A stretch of DNA of 64,000 nt from an uncultured Flavobacteriales bacterium. Its GTDB lineage: Bacteria > Bacteroidota > Bacteroidia > Flavobacteriales_E > Vicingaceae. The stretch spans positions 1 to 64,000 of the forward strand of contig CAJQON010000040.1 in the NCBI GenBank assembly GCA_905479995.1, written 5' to 3'. The notes beneath the pieces were generated by a model. It saw only the letters and a list, made by a program, of their open reading frames with translations, searched no databases and was not told the DNA's origin. Position numbers and translations under genes: made by a program. This document shows, piece after piece, positions 30,432 through 41,642 of this stretch. Every line of letters starts with the position of its first letter. Positions within the stretch are counted from its first letter, which is position 1.

Positions 30432-31102
30432 TCCAATAAATCAGGCCTTCTTTGGGTAGTGCGTTCAATCGCTTTTTCTTCTCGCCATTTATCTATGGCT
30501 TTATGATCTCCAGAAAGTAATATTTCAGGAACCTTACTTCCTTTATAGTCTTCAGGGCGCGTATAAACCGGTGGAGCCAATAGATTATCTTGAAAACTAT
30601 CTGTTAAGGCAGAAGTTTCATCACTAATTACACCCGGAATTAATCGAATAATGGCATCGCATAAAATAGCTGCAGGCAATTCGCCTCCAGTTAAAACAAA
30701 ATCGCCAATAGAAATTTCTTTTGTAACAAATAGTTCTCTAATACGCTCATCAATACCTTTATAATGACCAGCCAAAACAATTAAATTTTCTTTTAAGGAA
30801 AGTTGATTGGCCATACCTTGCTTTAAGGTTTCACCATCAGGAGTCATAAAAATAACTTCATCATAACTTCTTTCTGCTTGTAATTTTTCTATGCAAGCGG
30901 CAATTGGCTCTATTTGCATTACCATTCCGGCACCGCCTCCAAACGCATAATCATCTATGCTGTTTTGTTTGTTAGTAGCGTAATCTCTAAGGTTATGAAT
31001 CTCAATTTCAACCAAGCCTTTATCTTGAGCTCGCTTTAAAATTGAGGCACTAAAAGGACTTTCAAGTAAGTCAGGTAAAACAGTTATAATGTCAATGCGC
31101 AT
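30428..31102 (-). CDS. trmD: tRNA (guanine37-N1)-methyltransferase
   Basis: [55 protein letters not shown]. Confidence 0.97.
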   Translation of the reverse strand: MRIDIITVLPDLLESPFSASILKRAQDKGLVEIEIHNLRDYATNKQNSIDDYAFGGGAGMVMQIEPIAACIEKLQAERSYDEVIFMTPDGETLKQGMANQLSLKENLIVLAGHYKGIDERIRELFVTKEISIGDFVLTGGELPAAILCDAIIRLIPGVISDETSALTDSFQDNLLAPPVYTRPEDYKGSKVPEILLSGDHKAIDKWREEKAIERTTQRRPDLLD

Positions 31103-31192
31103 GCTGGCAAAATTACAGCTAATTAATTAATGAGAAAAACTTGTTTTAAGCTTAGATTTAATAATTAAATTTGTTGCTCAAATCGAAGGAAT

Positions 31193-32308
31193 ATGACTGA
31201 AATAAGAAATAACTGGACAAAGGAAGAGATTAAGGCAATTTATGATAGACCATTAATGGAGTTGCTCTACGATGCAGCAACAACTCATCGTGAAAATCAT
31301 AACCCAAATGAGGTGCAAGTAAGTTCGTTAATTTCTATAAAAACAGGAGGATGTTCTGAAGATTGTGGGTATTGTCCGCAAGCGGCACGTTACCATACCG
31401 ATATTGAAAAGAATGATTTAATGACAGTAGATACAGTTAAAGAAATGGCTGTTAACGCAAAAGAAGGCGGAGCATCTAGAGTTTGTTTGGGTGCAGCTTG
31501 GCGTAATGTTACCAATAACGAAGATTTTGATAACGTATTGGAAATGGTAAAAGAAGTGAACGAAATGAACATGGAAGTTTGCTGTACTTTAGGAATGTTA
31601 TCGCAAGATCAAGCAAGAAGATTAAAAGAAGCAGGCCTATATGCTTACAACCATAACTTAGATTCATCCGAAGATTTTTACAAAGAAATTATTTCTACTA
31701 GAGGTTATGACGATAGATTAAGAACAATTGAGCATGCTCAAAATGAAGGGATTCATGTTTGTTCTGGAGGAATAATTGGAATGGGAGAAAGTGATGAAGA
31801 TAGAGTAGGGATGTTATATACTTTATCAACGTTAACTCCTCATCCAGGATCAGTACCAATTAATGGATTAGTTCCAGTTCCAGGAACTCCTTTAGAAGAG
31901 CAACAACCGGTTTCTATTTTTGAAATGGTACGAATGATTGCTACAGCAAGAATTGTAATGCCAAAAGCACAAGTAAGGTTGTCGGCAGGAAGAACTGAAA
32001 TGAGTAGAGAAGGACAAGCTTTGTGTTTCTTTGCTGGAGCAAGTTCTATTTTTGCAGGAGATAAATTATTAACTACTCCAAATCCAGAATACAATGAAGA
32101 CATGGAGTTGTTTAAGCTATTGGGTATTTCACCTAAAGAAGCCTTTGTGGATGGTGAAAAACCAGAATCTAAAGATACTTACAAAGAAGTAAGAGAAACA
32201 GAACGAGCAGAGTGGAGTAGACCAGCTCATGAAATTAAAGGGAATGTTGAAGCAACTGAAAAAGGAAAAGCAGCAAGAAGAGCTTTGAAAGAAGAGGTGT
32301 CTAAATAA
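31193..32308 (+). CDS. bioB: Biotin synthase
   Basis: [18 protein letters not shown] radical-SAM cluster, [30 protein letters not shown]. Confidence 0.97.
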   Translation: MTEIRNNWTKEEIKAIYDRPLMELLYDAATTHRENHNPNEVQVSSLISIKTGGCSEDCGYCPQAARYHTDIEKNDLMTVDTVKEMAVNAKEGGASRVCLGAAWRNVTNNEDFDNVLEMVKEVNEMNMEVCCTLGMLSQDQARRLKEAGLYAYNHNLDSSEDFYKEIISTRGYDDRLRTIEHAQNEGIHVCSGGIIGMGESDEDRVGMLYTLSTLTPHPGSVPINGLVPVPGTPLEEQQPVSIFEMVRMIATARIVMPKAQVRLSAGRTEMSREGQALCFFAGASSIFAGDKLLTTPNPEYNEDMELFKLLGISPKEAFVDGEKPESKDTYKEVRETERAEWSRPAHEIKGNVEATEKGKAARRALKEEVSK

Positions 32309-32314
32309 CCTAAG

Positions 32315-33436
32315 GTGGAAACTCACCACAAACATATTCAAGAGAAACTTACTAACCGTAAGGCTGATAATGCTTTGCGTACACTAAAAATTAACGAAAA
32401 TCTAATTGACTTTTGTTCTAATGATTATCTAGGTTTTGCTAAAGAAAAAGCCATTCATCAGGTTGAAAACGAATTGGAAACTTTTGGTGCTACAGGCTCT
32501 CGATTGATATCTGGAAATCATAAAATTACAGAAGTAGTTGAGCAGGAACTGGCTAATTTTTATTCTAGCCAAAGTGCACTCATTTTTAACTCTGGTTACA
32601 ATGCCAACTTGGGCTTTTTCTCCTGCGTTCCACAACGAGGTGATACCGTTATTTATGATGAACTGATTCATGCTTCCATAAGAGATGGAATTAAATTAGG
32701 CAACGCCAATGCATTTTCTTTTTCACACAATAGTTTAGCTGCTTTAGAAGAAAAATTAACAAAAGCACAAGGAAAAATATATGTAGTAGTAGAGTCTATT
32801 TATTCTATGGATGGTGATGCGGCTCCATTAACAGCAATTTTAGAAAAATGCAAAAAATACCAAGCTGCTTTAATTGTAGATGAAGCACATGCTGTTGGAG
32901 TTTTTGGAAATGGAAAAGGATGTTGTGTGGAGTTGGGCATAGAACAAGCTATTTTCGCTAGAGTTATCACTTTTGGAAAAGCCTATGGAGCTCATGGCGC
33001 TGCTGTTTTGGGAAGTAATGATTTAAGGGATTACTTGATTAATTTTTCTCGACCTTTTATTTATACTACCGCATTGCCTTTGCAAAGTATTGTATCTATT
33101 AAAAAAGCACATGAATTTTTGCTTAAAAATATAGAAAGAATTGAACAATTAAAATCGAACATTGAATTTTTCAAATCATCTTTTAATAATTGTCATCCTG
33201 AGCTTGTCGAAGGATTAATCATTAACTCACAAAGTCCAATACAATGTTTAATTGTACCTGGAAATAAAGAGGTAAAACAATTGGCCCAAAATATTCAAGA
33301 ACAAGGATTTGATGTTCGTCCAATATTAAGTCCAACTGTACCAAAAGGGCAAGAGCGTTTAAGAATATGTTTACACAGTTTTAATACTGAGAATGAAATA
33401 GGGCAATTGGTTAAATTATTGGAGGAGCAGTCATGA
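32315..33436 (+). CDS. bioF: 8-amino-7-oxononanoate synthase, with in-frame repeat insertion
   Basis: NDYLGFA, GATGSRLISGNHKITEVVEQELA, IVDEAHAVGVFG, TFGKAYGAHGAAV; GTG start. Confidence 0.92.
   Translation: METHHKHIQEKLTNRKADNALRTLKINENLIDFCSNDYLGFAKEKAIHQVENELETFGATGSRLISGNHKITEVVEQELANFYSSQSALIFNSGYNANLGFFSCVPQRGDTVIYDELIHASIRDGIKLGNANAFSFSHNSLAALEEKLTKAQGKIYVVVESIYSMDGDAAPLTAILEKCKKYQAALIVDEAHAVGVFGNGKGCCVELGIEQAIFARVITFGKAYGAHGAAVLGSNDLRDYLINFSRPFIYTTALPLQSIVSIKKAHEFLLKNIERIEQLKSNIEFFKSSFNNCHPELVEGLIINSQSPIQCLIVPGNKEVKQLAQNIQEQGFDVRPILSPTVPKGQERLRICLHSFNTENEIGQLVKLLEEQS
33191..33216. repeat. Family A repeat inside bioF coding sequence
   Basis: TGTCATCCTGAGCTTGTCGAAGGATT encodes (N)CHPELVEG(L); compare 12181 GTCATACTGAGCTTGTCGAAGTATC. 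Confidence 0.75.
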
Positions 33437-34044
33437 AAAAATACTTTGTTACAGGAATAGGAACTGATGTTGGCAAAACAGTAATTTCAGCAATTTTAAC
33501 AGAAGCACTTGAAGCAGATTACTGGAAACCAATTCAGGCTGGAGATTTAAATCAATCAGATTCAATAACCGTAAAAGGATTGGTTAGTAATGTTAATTCT
33601 GTTTTTCATACTGAAGCATATCAATTGACTCAACCTATGTCGCCTCATGCTGCAGCAGAGATTGACAACATTGAAATTGATGTTGCTGCAATTGAATTAC
33701 CACAGACAAACAACAATTTAATTGTTGAAGGTGCGGGTGGTTTAATGGTTCCATTAAACGATAAAATGTTAATTATAGATTTAGTTAAAGCCCTAAATAT
33801 TGAGGTTGTTCTAGTTTCTCAAAACTATTTAGGAAGCATTAATCACACTATTTTAAGTATAGAAGCATTAAAAAGTAGAGGAATAAAAGTTGCTGGAATT
33901 ATTTTTAACGGAGCATCAAATAGTGTTTCCGAAAAATACATTTTAGATTATTCAGGGCTGCCTTGTTTGGGAAGAATAAAACAGCATGATCAAGTTAATA
34001 AGCAAGTTATATTGAGTTATAAAAAGGAATTTGAAAACGTATGA
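33433..34044 (+). CDS. bioD: Dethiobiotin synthase
   Basis: KYFVTGIGTDVGKTVISAIL, KPIQAGD, VEGAGGLMVPLN; 4-nt overlap with bioF. Confidence 0.96.
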   Translation: MKKYFVTGIGTDVGKTVISAILTEALEADYWKPIQAGDLNQSDSITVKGLVSNVNSVFHTEAYQLTQPMSPHAAAEIDNIEIDVAAIELPQTNNNLIVEGAGGLMVPLNDKMLIIDLVKALNIEVVLVSQNYLGSINHTILSIEALKSRGIKVAGIIFNGASNSVSEKYILDYSGLPCLGRIKQHDQVNKQVILSYKKEFENV

Positions 34045-35315
34045 GTTTAAAACAAAAAGATAAGCAGTACATCTGGCATCCTTTCGATCAGATGAAAGGA
34101 GCAGAGATAATTCCTATTGTTAAAGGTGAAGGAGCTTTTGTTTATGATGAAGATGGAAAGAAATACATAGATGGATTTTCCAGTTGGTGGGTGAACGTTC
34201 ATGGACATTCACATCCATACATAGCGCAAAAAATTGCCGATCAAGCCAAGGAATTAGAGCACGTTGCTTTTGGTGGATTTACACATCCTCAGGCAGTTAA
34301 ATTGTCTGAACGATTGGTAAACCTTTTACCTCATAATATTGAAAAATTGTTCTTTTCAGACAATGGTTCTACGGCCAATGAAGTAGCCTTAAAAATGGCT
34401 ATTCAATACTGGTTTAATCAGGGTGAAAAACGAAATACATTTCTTTCATTAGAGGGAGATTATCATGGAGACACTTTTGGTAGCATGAGCTTAACTGCTC
34501 GTGGTGGCTTTAATGAACCTTTTGAACGGTTTATGTTTGATGTCAATTTTATTGAGCCACCAACCGAAGAAAATGGAGCAGAAGTGCTAGCAAAAGTGGA
34601 AAACTATTTAAAAACTGGAACAGTTGCCGCGTTTATATTTGAGCCAATAGTTCAGGGCGCAGGAGGAATGCTGATGCATTCTCCAGCAATACTATCTAAA
34701 GTGATTGGGCTTTGTCAGCAATATGGGGTTTTAACGATTGCCGATGAGGTTTTTACTGGATTTGGAAGAACGGGTAAGCTTTTTGCAAGCGATTATTTTG
34801 AGCATAAACCCGACATCATGTGCTTGTCTAAAGGATTGACTGGTGGTTTTTTGCCTTTAGGCATAACTGCTGTGGCGGATAAAGTGTATCAAGCTTTTTA
34901 TTCTGATGATGCCAAAAACACTTTTTTACATGGACATTCTTATACTGGGAATCCTATTTCGTGTGCAGCGGCAAATGCTTCTTTAGATTTGTTTGAGCAA
35001 GAAAATACCATGCAAAATGTAGCGCACATTACAGAAAAATTAGCTGCTTTTGTTGCGCAAATTAAAAGGAATAAAAATGTGAGAACTGCTCGAGGTTTTG
35101 GTGCTATAGCTGCTGTTGAGATAGAAACCCAAGGAGAAAGCTCGTATTTTAATAATGCAGGAAAAGAAGCATATAACTTTTTATTAAGCAAAGGCGTTAT
35201 TTTAAGGCCGTTGGGAAATGTGCTTGTAATTGTGCCGCCTTATTGTATTTCAGATGAAGCTTTAGAGCAAGTATTTGAAAGTGTATTGGAGTATTTTGAA
35301 GGAACCAAAAGTTAA
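34041..35315 (+). CDS. bioA: Adenosylmethionine-8-amino-7-oxononanoate aminotransferase
   Basis: IWHPFDQMKGAEIIPIVKGEGA, DGFSSWWVNVHGHSHP, DEVFTGFGRTG, CLSKGLTGGFLPLG; 4-nt overlap with bioD. Confidence 0.97.
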   Translation: MSLKQKDKQYIWHPFDQMKGAEIIPIVKGEGAFVYDEDGKKYIDGFSSWWVNVHGHSHPYIAQKIADQAKELEHVAFGGFTHPQAVKLSERLVNLLPHNIEKLFFSDNGSTANEVALKMAIQYWFNQGEKRNTFLSLEGDYHGDTFGSMSLTARGGFNEPFERFMFDVNFIEPPTEENGAEVLAKVENYLKTGTVAAFIFEPIVQGAGGMLMHSPAILSKVIGLCQQYGVLTIADEVFTGFGRTGKLFASDYFEHKPDIMCLSKGLTGGFLPLGITAVADKVYQAFYSDDAKNTFLHGHSYTGNPISCAAANASLDLFEQENTMQNVAHITEKLAAFVAQIKRNKNVRTARGFGAIAAVEIETQGESSYFNNAGKEAYNFLLSKGVILRPLGNVLVIVPPYCISDEALEQVFESVLEYFEGTKS

Positions 35316-35641
35316 TTTCCCTTACTTTTTTCAATTAGTTCTGTGCTAACTCTCTTATAGATATTCTCTTTGTCAAATCTATTGATGAATAACTTATAGC
35401 ACCTAATGTAAGCCATTAAGCTGGAAAGGATAATGCAACATATTGCAGCATAAACGGCACACATGGGCCAGTTTGCTATGTCTAGCGTTTTAATTATTTT
35501 AAACGATCCAAAAAAAGTAATCAATATAGTAGCAAATAGTTCAAACCAATTAAAAATTACCTTCACTTTAAATTCTGTGTAGTACTTTTTAAAAAGCTGA
35601 TTCCTTTCTCTTTGTCCTAATTTTATATTATTTGATTCCAT
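35312..35641 (-). CDS. Hypothetical protein with two TM segments
   Basis: 109 aa, two hydrophobic helices; convergent overlap with bioA end. Confidence 0.6.
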   Translation of the reverse strand: MESNNIKLGQRERNQLFKKYYTEFKVKVIFNWFELFATILITFFGSFKIIKTLDIANWPMCAVYAAICCIILSSLMAYIRCYKLFINRFDKENIYKRVSTELIEKSKGN

Positions 35642-35750
35642 TCTTATTTTAGCAGTAGGAATTCGAAGTTAAAAATAATCTTTAGTTATAGTATAAACAT
35701 CGTACAATAATTATTAACAATTAATAGGTTTTACTAGGCTTGAGGATCTG

Positions 35751-38126
35751 TTACTTCACAATAATTTGGTGTGATTCTAGCAACGTCTTATTGTTGGAAA
35801 TAGTGATAACATAGATTCCGGCTTTCCAATTGGATGAATCAATTTTTTTCTTTTTATCGAATGTGTCAGAATAGATTAGTTTTCCATCTGTTGAAAAAAC
35901 AACTAAATCAAAATCCTTTATTCCTTTTTTTACTTTTGGTTGAATCCAAATAAAAGAATCTGAAGGATTTGGAAAAACGTTAAATTGAGTTTCTTGTTGA
36001 AAAGATTCTGTAATACCTACTGTTGATTTTCCAGTAGCAAAGGTGTATTCACCTAATAGTATAGTATCTAATGTCATCCATCCGAGAGGAAGGTTGGGGA
36101 TTATGTTGAATTTGGTGTAATTTCTATATTCCGACCAATCCGATTTAGGACTTTCTCTGTACAATAAAATAACACTATCTGCATTAAGCGGAATAATATC
36201 TGTATCTAAATATCCCGCACTGGTTCGTCCATCAAAATTTAATTCCAACTTAGCTTGAAAACCGTTGGGTAAAATACCATCAATACTCCAATATCTACTA
36301 GTAGATATATTGTAGTTATTACTATTGTTTTTGATGGAGTCAGGAGCAACCCAGTGGTGTTCTATTTGAATCATTGCAGAATCTGTAACAGCATTAACAG
36401 TAAGTGAGCGTACCATTGATAAGTCCATATCATTTGTGCTGTATGTTGCAGGTGTATTAATAATCAAAGTGTTGTCTGTTCGGGCTTGGTTTAAACGATT
36501 TCCTTCATTAAGTATTACCACGGTTGGGTTAAAAGGAACACTAACGCTAATTAAGCTATTTAATCCAGAAACTGTAATAGTATCTTGGTGTTTGTTCCAG
36601 TTGTTGTCGTAAAAAGTAACCTCTAAAGGAGTGTTTGTGTGTAATACTGTTGCGCCCCTTAGTTTCTGTTTAATCTGTATGTCAATGTCAAAATTAGGTC
36701 CATTTGGTGTCGCAACAGTAGAGTCAATGTCAAAATGAGAGAAGCCTGGAGCAAAAACCCAATCCTTAAAAAAGTTAGTCATATTAATACCTGTTGCGCT
36801 CGTTAATTCATCTCTAAATTGTATAGAGTTTATACTTTTAAATTGGTAAGTGTTAATAACGCTTTGTAACCCAACAAAAAATAAGGAGTCACCTAAATAA
36901 GCTCTCATGTTGTGGGCAACTACAGCACCTTTTTTGTAAACATGATCGCCATAAGTGTATTGGTGTGGAATACCAGAAATGGCCCTGTAACCTCCTTCAT
37001 TAATGTGAGCAAACCTAACCACCTCTTTATGGTTTGTTTTTATAGCATTAAGGGAAGTGGTGTAATCATAAATGTTTTCTAAAAATAAATGTTCAGAATA
37101 AACGGCCATACCTTCATTTATCCACATATCTTCCGCAGTTTCGCATGTAACTAAGTCTCCCCACCAGTGGTGTGCAAACTCATGAGCCATTAATGTTTCG
37201 CTTTGTAAGGTGCCATCTATAGAGCTTGTAGGGTAGGCAATATTGGTGGCATGTTCCATTGCTCCGCTACCAAAAGGGACTGCAGAAAAGCCAATTTTAC
37301 TCCATAAGTAAGGTCCGTAAGATTGTTCATATGCATCAAATGCACCGTGTAAGTTTAAAAAGGAGTTTTTCATGTTGGTAGTATCTGCAGCTTGAGCAAC
37401 TAGCTCTACGGGTATAATGTTGTTAATACCGTTAAATGTTGTTTTGGCTGTTTCATAATCTGAAACAGCAACACAGGCTAAGTAGGTAGGAATTTCTTCA
37501 TTCATTACCCATTTTCTTGTAATCGTATCTCCTGTAATAATGCTTTCACTCATTAATAAGCCATTACAATGTGCTTTGTTTCCGCCTCCAGTAATAATGT
37601 TGAATTCATAAGTAGATCTTTCCACAAAATTATCAAAACAAGGAAACCAAATTCTACCATAATTGTGCGGATTTCCTTGAAAACCTACTCCTAAATTAAA
37701 TGTATAGCCGCTGCTAAAATAAAACCCTCCCCAACCAGATGCATCTTGTATTGGTGACCCATTGTAATAAACAGTTACTTCAGCTGTGTCTGAAGTGTTT
37801 AGTGCTGTTGGGAGTGTTATGGTTATTAGTGGACTGGCATGATTAAAAACGATTGGAGTTCCTAATAGGGTGATTGAATCAACAGTTAAGCCTTCTAAAT
37901 CTAATTTTAAAATAGAGGTGTTATTTATTTTTGGAGTAAACTTAACTTTGCAATTGCCGTTAATTAATTGATTTCCAACATTTGTCATGTCTAAATTAAT
38001 CTCGTAATTTAAAATATCTACCGTGTCACTTCTAGAGTTTAGCGCTTTGTTGGTGGGTTGTTTTTTTTGACCGTAACTTAAAGAGTAAGAGCTGACAATA
38101 AGAATGATGAGAAGAATATTTTTCAT
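35751..38126 (-). CDS. Secreted M1 family metallopeptidase with T9SS C-terminal sorting domain
   Basis: GAMEHATNIAYP, HEFAHHWWGDLVTCETAEDMWINEG zinc site, C-term FNVFPNPSDSFIW...HQIIVK. Confidence 0.93.
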   Translation of the reverse strand: MKNILLIILIVSSYSLSYGQKKQPTNKALNSRSDTVDILNYEINLDMTNVGNQLINGNCKVKFTPKINNTSILKLDLEGLTVDSITLLGTPIVFNHASPLITITLPTALNTSDTAEVTVYYNGSPIQDASGWGGFYFSSGYTFNLGVGFQGNPHNYGRIWFPCFDNFVERSTYEFNIITGGGNKAHCNGLLMSESIITGDTITRKWVMNEEIPTYLACVAVSDYETAKTTFNGINNIIPVELVAQAADTTNMKNSFLNLHGAFDAYEQSYGPYLWSKIGFSAVPFGSGAMEHATNIAYPTSSIDGTLQSETLMAHEFAHHWWGDLVTCETAEDMWINEGMAVYSEHLFLENIYDYTTSLNAIKTNHKEVVRFAHINEGGYRAISGIPHQYTYGDHVYKKGAVVAHNMRAYLGDSLFFVGLQSVINTYQFKSINSIQFRDELTSATGINMTNFFKDWVFAPGFSHFDIDSTVATPNGPNFDIDIQIKQKLRGATVLHTNTPLEVTFYDNNWNKHQDTITVSGLNSLISVSVPFNPTVVILNEGNRLNQARTDNTLIINTPATYSTNDMDLSMVRSLTVNAVTDSAMIQIEHHWVAPDSIKNNSNNYNISTSRYWSIDGILPNGFQAKLELNFDGRTSAGYLDTDIIPLNADSVILLYRESPKSDWSEYRNYTKFNIIPNLPLGWMTLDTILLGEYTFATGKSTVGITESFQQETQFNVFPNPSDSFIWIQPKVKKGIKDFDLVVFSTDGKLIYSDTFDKKKKIDSSNWKAGIYVITISNNKTLLESHQIIVK

Positions 38127-38295
38127 GTTGATGATTTAGGATGGTTAAAGTTACTGAAAAGATAATAAGTACCGATAATTGGGTGAAATGTACCATTTTT
38201 CTATAATTGTATTCCTAAAGTTGAATTAAGTGCTGTTTGCCATTTTTTTTAAATATCTTTACTTCGCTACTACTCACTAATACTATCGTAATCCT

Positions 38296-39831
38296 ATGAA
38301 GCCATCTGCGGAGCTATTTCAACTGATTAGATCATTGTCTAAATCTGAAAAACGCTACTTCAAACTTTCGTCTTCATTACAGTCTGGAGAAAAAAACTAC
38401 ATGAAACTCTTTGATGCCGTTGAGTTGCAGGATAGTTATGATGAGGATGCGATTAAAGAAAAGTTTAAAGGGGAAACATTTATTAAACACCTTCCTTCCG
38501 AAAAAAATCACTTATATAGTTTAATTCTTAAAAGCCTAAGAGGGTTTTATTCTGATAAATCGGCTGCGGCAATTTTACAAGAACAGATTCGTAACATTGA
38601 ATTGCTATTTAATAAAGCATTGTATAAAGAGTGTGGTAAATTGATACGTAAAGCTAAGAAAATGGCTTATGATTTTGAGAAATACTACTTTTTATTGGAT
38701 TTAATTGATTGGGAAAAAACACTTATTGAAGAAGAGTATTTGAGAGGTCAGTTTGATAAGGATTTAAATAAATTGGTTGAAGAAGAAACAGAATGTTTAG
38801 AGAAGCTGCGGAATTTAGCAGAATATCAGATGCTTTATTCTAAAATTAACTATGTAATTAGAAGGGGTGGTTATTCTAGAAATGAGGAAGAACAGGTATT
38901 GGTAGATGAGATTGCTAATTACCATTTAATTAAAGGAAAAAATACCGCATTGTCAACCAAAGCGGCTACTGCATGTTATTCTATAAAAGGGCTTTGTGCT
39001 ATTACTGAACGAAATTTAGATGATTCTTACGTTAACTTTAAAAAGGTGATAAAAATAATGGAAGATAATCCTATGATTATGAAGGAACTTCCTAAAAGGT
39101 ATGTTAAAGCATTAAATAATGTGATGTTTGCCTATATGGATTATGAAAGATGGGATGAATGTTTGGGAATGATTAATAAGCTTAAAGGGTTGATTAAAAA
39201 GAGTGGTTTTGAGAGTATGGATGTACAACTCAAAATATTTACATCTTCATATAGTGCAGAGCTATCTATGTGTATTCATCGTGGAGAATTTGATAGAGCG
39301 ATGGAATCCGTTATTCCAAATACATTAACTGAACTAAAAAAATATGAAGGAAAAATAAACACTGAAGAAGAAATGTTGTTTTACTATAATATTTCAACTG
39401 CTTATTTTGGAGGAGGAGATTATAAGAGCGCTTTAAAATACATTAACTTGGTTTTAAACAATAGTGAAACAGGTTTAAGACAAGATGTTTATACTTTTGC
39501 TAGATTGTTTAATTTAATTATTCACTATGAGTTGGGGAATTACGATTTACTGGATTATACCATTAAATCTACTAAACGATTTGTAGCAAAGAGCCAACGA
39601 AACTATAAGTTTGAGACTGAATTTTTAAAGGATTTTAAAAAGTTACTTAAAGTAAGAAATGTTAGTGATACCAAACAGTTGTTTGTGTCTTTTAAGACTT
39701 CGCTTACAAATGTTTTGAAAGATCCTTATGAGCAGGCTGCAGATGAATATTTTGATTTCTTATCGTGGTTGGATTGTAAAATTGAAGGAAAAACCTACCA
39801 AGAAATTATTGTCAAAAAAGTAAGTAAATAA
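38296..39831 (+). CDS. Conserved helical-repeat (TPR-like) hypothetical protein
   Basis: 511 aa all-helical repeats; N-term LFQLIRSLSKSEKRYFKL shared with 8793 ORF. Confidence 0.75.
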   Translation: MKPSAELFQLIRSLSKSEKRYFKLSSSLQSGEKNYMKLFDAVELQDSYDEDAIKEKFKGETFIKHLPSEKNHLYSLILKSLRGFYSDKSAAAILQEQIRNIELLFNKALYKECGKLIRKAKKMAYDFEKYYFLLDLIDWEKTLIEEEYLRGQFDKDLNKLVEEETECLEKLRNLAEYQMLYSKINYVIRRGGYSRNEEEQVLVDEIANYHLIKGKNTALSTKAATACYSIKGLCAITERNLDDSYVNFKKVIKIMEDNPMIMKELPKRYVKALNNVMFAYMDYERWDECLGMINKLKGLIKKSGFESMDVQLKIFTSSYSAELSMCIHRGEFDRAMESVIPNTLTELKKYEGKINTEEEMLFYYNISTAYFGGGDYKSALKYINLVLNNSETGLRQDVYTFARLFNLIIHYELGNYDLLDYTIKSTKRFVAKSQRNYKFETEFLKDFKKLLKVRNVSDTKQLFVSFKTSLTNVLKDPYEQAADEYFDFLSWLDCKIEGKTYQEIIVKKVSK

Positions 39832-39834
39832 TGT

Positions 39835-40572
39835 TTATCTTCTTTGTTTAATAGCTTCGTAAGCTATTATGCCAGCAGCTACCGAAACATTAAGGGAGCC
39901 AATTTCACCAAACAATGGAATTTTACCTTTGGTATCGGCAATTTTTAAAATTTGATTAGATACGCCTCTTTCTTCGTTTCCCATAACAATTGCAGTAGGG
40001 TCGGTATAGTTGGTATCGTAAATAGAATCATCTGTTTTTTCGGTACAAGCCACTATTTTTATTCCACTTGCTTGTAAAAACATTACTGCATCGGTAAGGT
40101 TGTTTACTTTGCATACTGGAATTTGATTTAGTGCTCCGGCCGAAGTTTTAATAGCATCACCGTTAATTTGTGCCGATTCTCTTTTAGGAACAATCAAGGC
40201 ATCAACTCCTGCGCATTCTGCAGTTCGAGCAATTGCACCAAAATTTCTTACATCAGTAATTTTATCTAATACCATCAATAAAGGTACCTTTCCAGCCTCA
40301 AATAAACCGGGCACTAATGTCTCCATATCGTGCAATTCTATAGGTGAAATCAATCCAATAACTCCCTGGTGATTACTAGAGGTCATTTTATTTAACTTCT
40401 GAATAGGTACGTGAGAAAAGGGAAGTTTAGCTTTTTTTATAGCATTTCTTAATTCAGAAAGTCCAGATCCAGAAATGTCTCTCTGAATATAAAGTTTGTC
40501 AATTTCTTTGCCAGCATTAATGGCTTCAATAACCGGTTTAACGCCAAAAATTAAGTTGTTCTCATTTTCCAT
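39835..40572 (-). CDS. rlmB: 23S rRNA (guanosine-2'-O)-methyltransferase RlmB / SpoU family
   Basis: IFGVKPVIEAI, LDKITDVRNFGAIARTAECAGVDALIVP, VMGNEERGVS; start re-placed at MENENNLIFG. Confidence 0.93.
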   Translation of the reverse strand: MENENNLIFGVKPVIEAINAGKEIDKLYIQRDISGSGLSELRNAIKKAKLPFSHVPIQKLNKMTSSNHQGVIGLISPIELHDMETLVPGLFEAGKVPLLMVLDKITDVRNFGAIARTAECAGVDALIVPKRESAQINGDAIKTSAGALNQIPVCKVNNLTDAVMFLQASGIKIVACTEKTDDSIYDTNYTDPTAIVMGNEERGVSNQILKIADTKGKIPLFGEIGSLNVSVAAGIIAYEAIKQRR

Positions 40573-40630
40573 GGTGCGAAGGTAGGTAAAATGGTTTTTG
40601 TTGAGCAAAGCCTAACGAAATTAGTTTAAT

Positions 40631-41593
40631 TTATAGCTCAAATACCTCGTTTGGTTTGCCCAATCGAAAGCCTTCACTAATTACTTGTTTAGCTTCGGTA
40701 CTGTTGGTATCTATTACTGGGTTGGTATGGTTGAAGTGTATAAAAACTATTTTGCTTTTTTCTTGTTTATTTAGTGCTTTAAATGTTTCAAAACTTTCTA
40801 CAATAAATGGATGAGGAATTTCAGAAATATCCCTATTGTTAATTTCCTTTCCGCTAAAAAAGGTTGCATCTAAAAAAGCATAGTCCACTTTTTTAATTTC
40901 TTCAACGATATCTTTGTCCCACTTTTCCCACTTATCAATATCCGGAATAAATAAGGCTGTTTTATTTGGACCTTTAATGCTGTACCCAACAGTTTCAGAA
41001 TATTCATCTCTGTGTGGAACTAAAAAAGGTGTTACTCGAATATGTTCAGAAAGTTGAATCTCAGTTTCATTTTTCATTTCCTGGAGCGTAATATTGTTTT
41101 TGGTAACTAACTGACTCCATGGACCGCTTTCTGAAAGGAATTTTTTCATTCTTGGCATTGCAAAAACGGGAACGTTTTGCGCATTCATGGCCTCTTTACC
41201 TAAATACATTAAGCCGGTATAATGTCCAATGTGGGCATGAGTTAAAAATATACCATCGGCAATTTCTTTATCATTATGTCTCGTTAATTTTTTCATTTGC
41301 TTAACCATATTAGGACTGGCTTCAAATAAATAGGTGTTGTTGTTGTTGGCATCAATTAAACCTAATGATGTAACTTCTCTTACCGTTTTTGAGTTATTAA
41401 ACACGTCTGAGCAACATTCTTTTTTACACCCAATTTGAGGGTATCCTGCATCTTGAATAGTTCCCAGTATAACCAATGAAGTTTTAGTAATTACAGGTTC
41501 TGCTTTTGCTTCTATTGGGGCAGCTTCTTGGTTGGAACAAGAAAAAGTAAGAATGCAAATTAATATAGTGAAATATTTTTTCAAGTCATTCAT
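40631..41593 (-). CDS. MBL-fold hydrolase, PqqB-like, lipoprotein
   Basis: Lipobox TFSCSNQE; VILGTIQDAGYPQIGCKKECC; FLTHAHIGHYTGLMYLG. Confidence 0.85.
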   Translation of the reverse strand: MNDLKKYFTILICILTFSCSNQEAAPIEAKAEPVITKTSLVILGTIQDAGYPQIGCKKECCSDVFNNSKTVREVTSLGLIDANNNNTYLFEASPNMVKQMKKLTRHNDKEIADGIFLTHAHIGHYTGLMYLGKEAMNAQNVPVFAMPRMKKFLSESGPWSQLVTKNNITLQEMKNETEIQLSEHIRVTPFLVPHRDEYSETVGYSIKGPNKTALFIPDIDKWEKWDKDIVEEIKKVDYAFLDATFFSGKEINNRDISEIPHPFIVESFETFKALNKQEKSKIVFIHFNHTNPVIDTNSTEAKQVISEGFRLGKPNEVFEL

Positions 41594-41642
41594 GTAGCTT
41601 GGCTCAAATAAGTTTTATACAGTTTAAGTTTTATTGTGGTAG

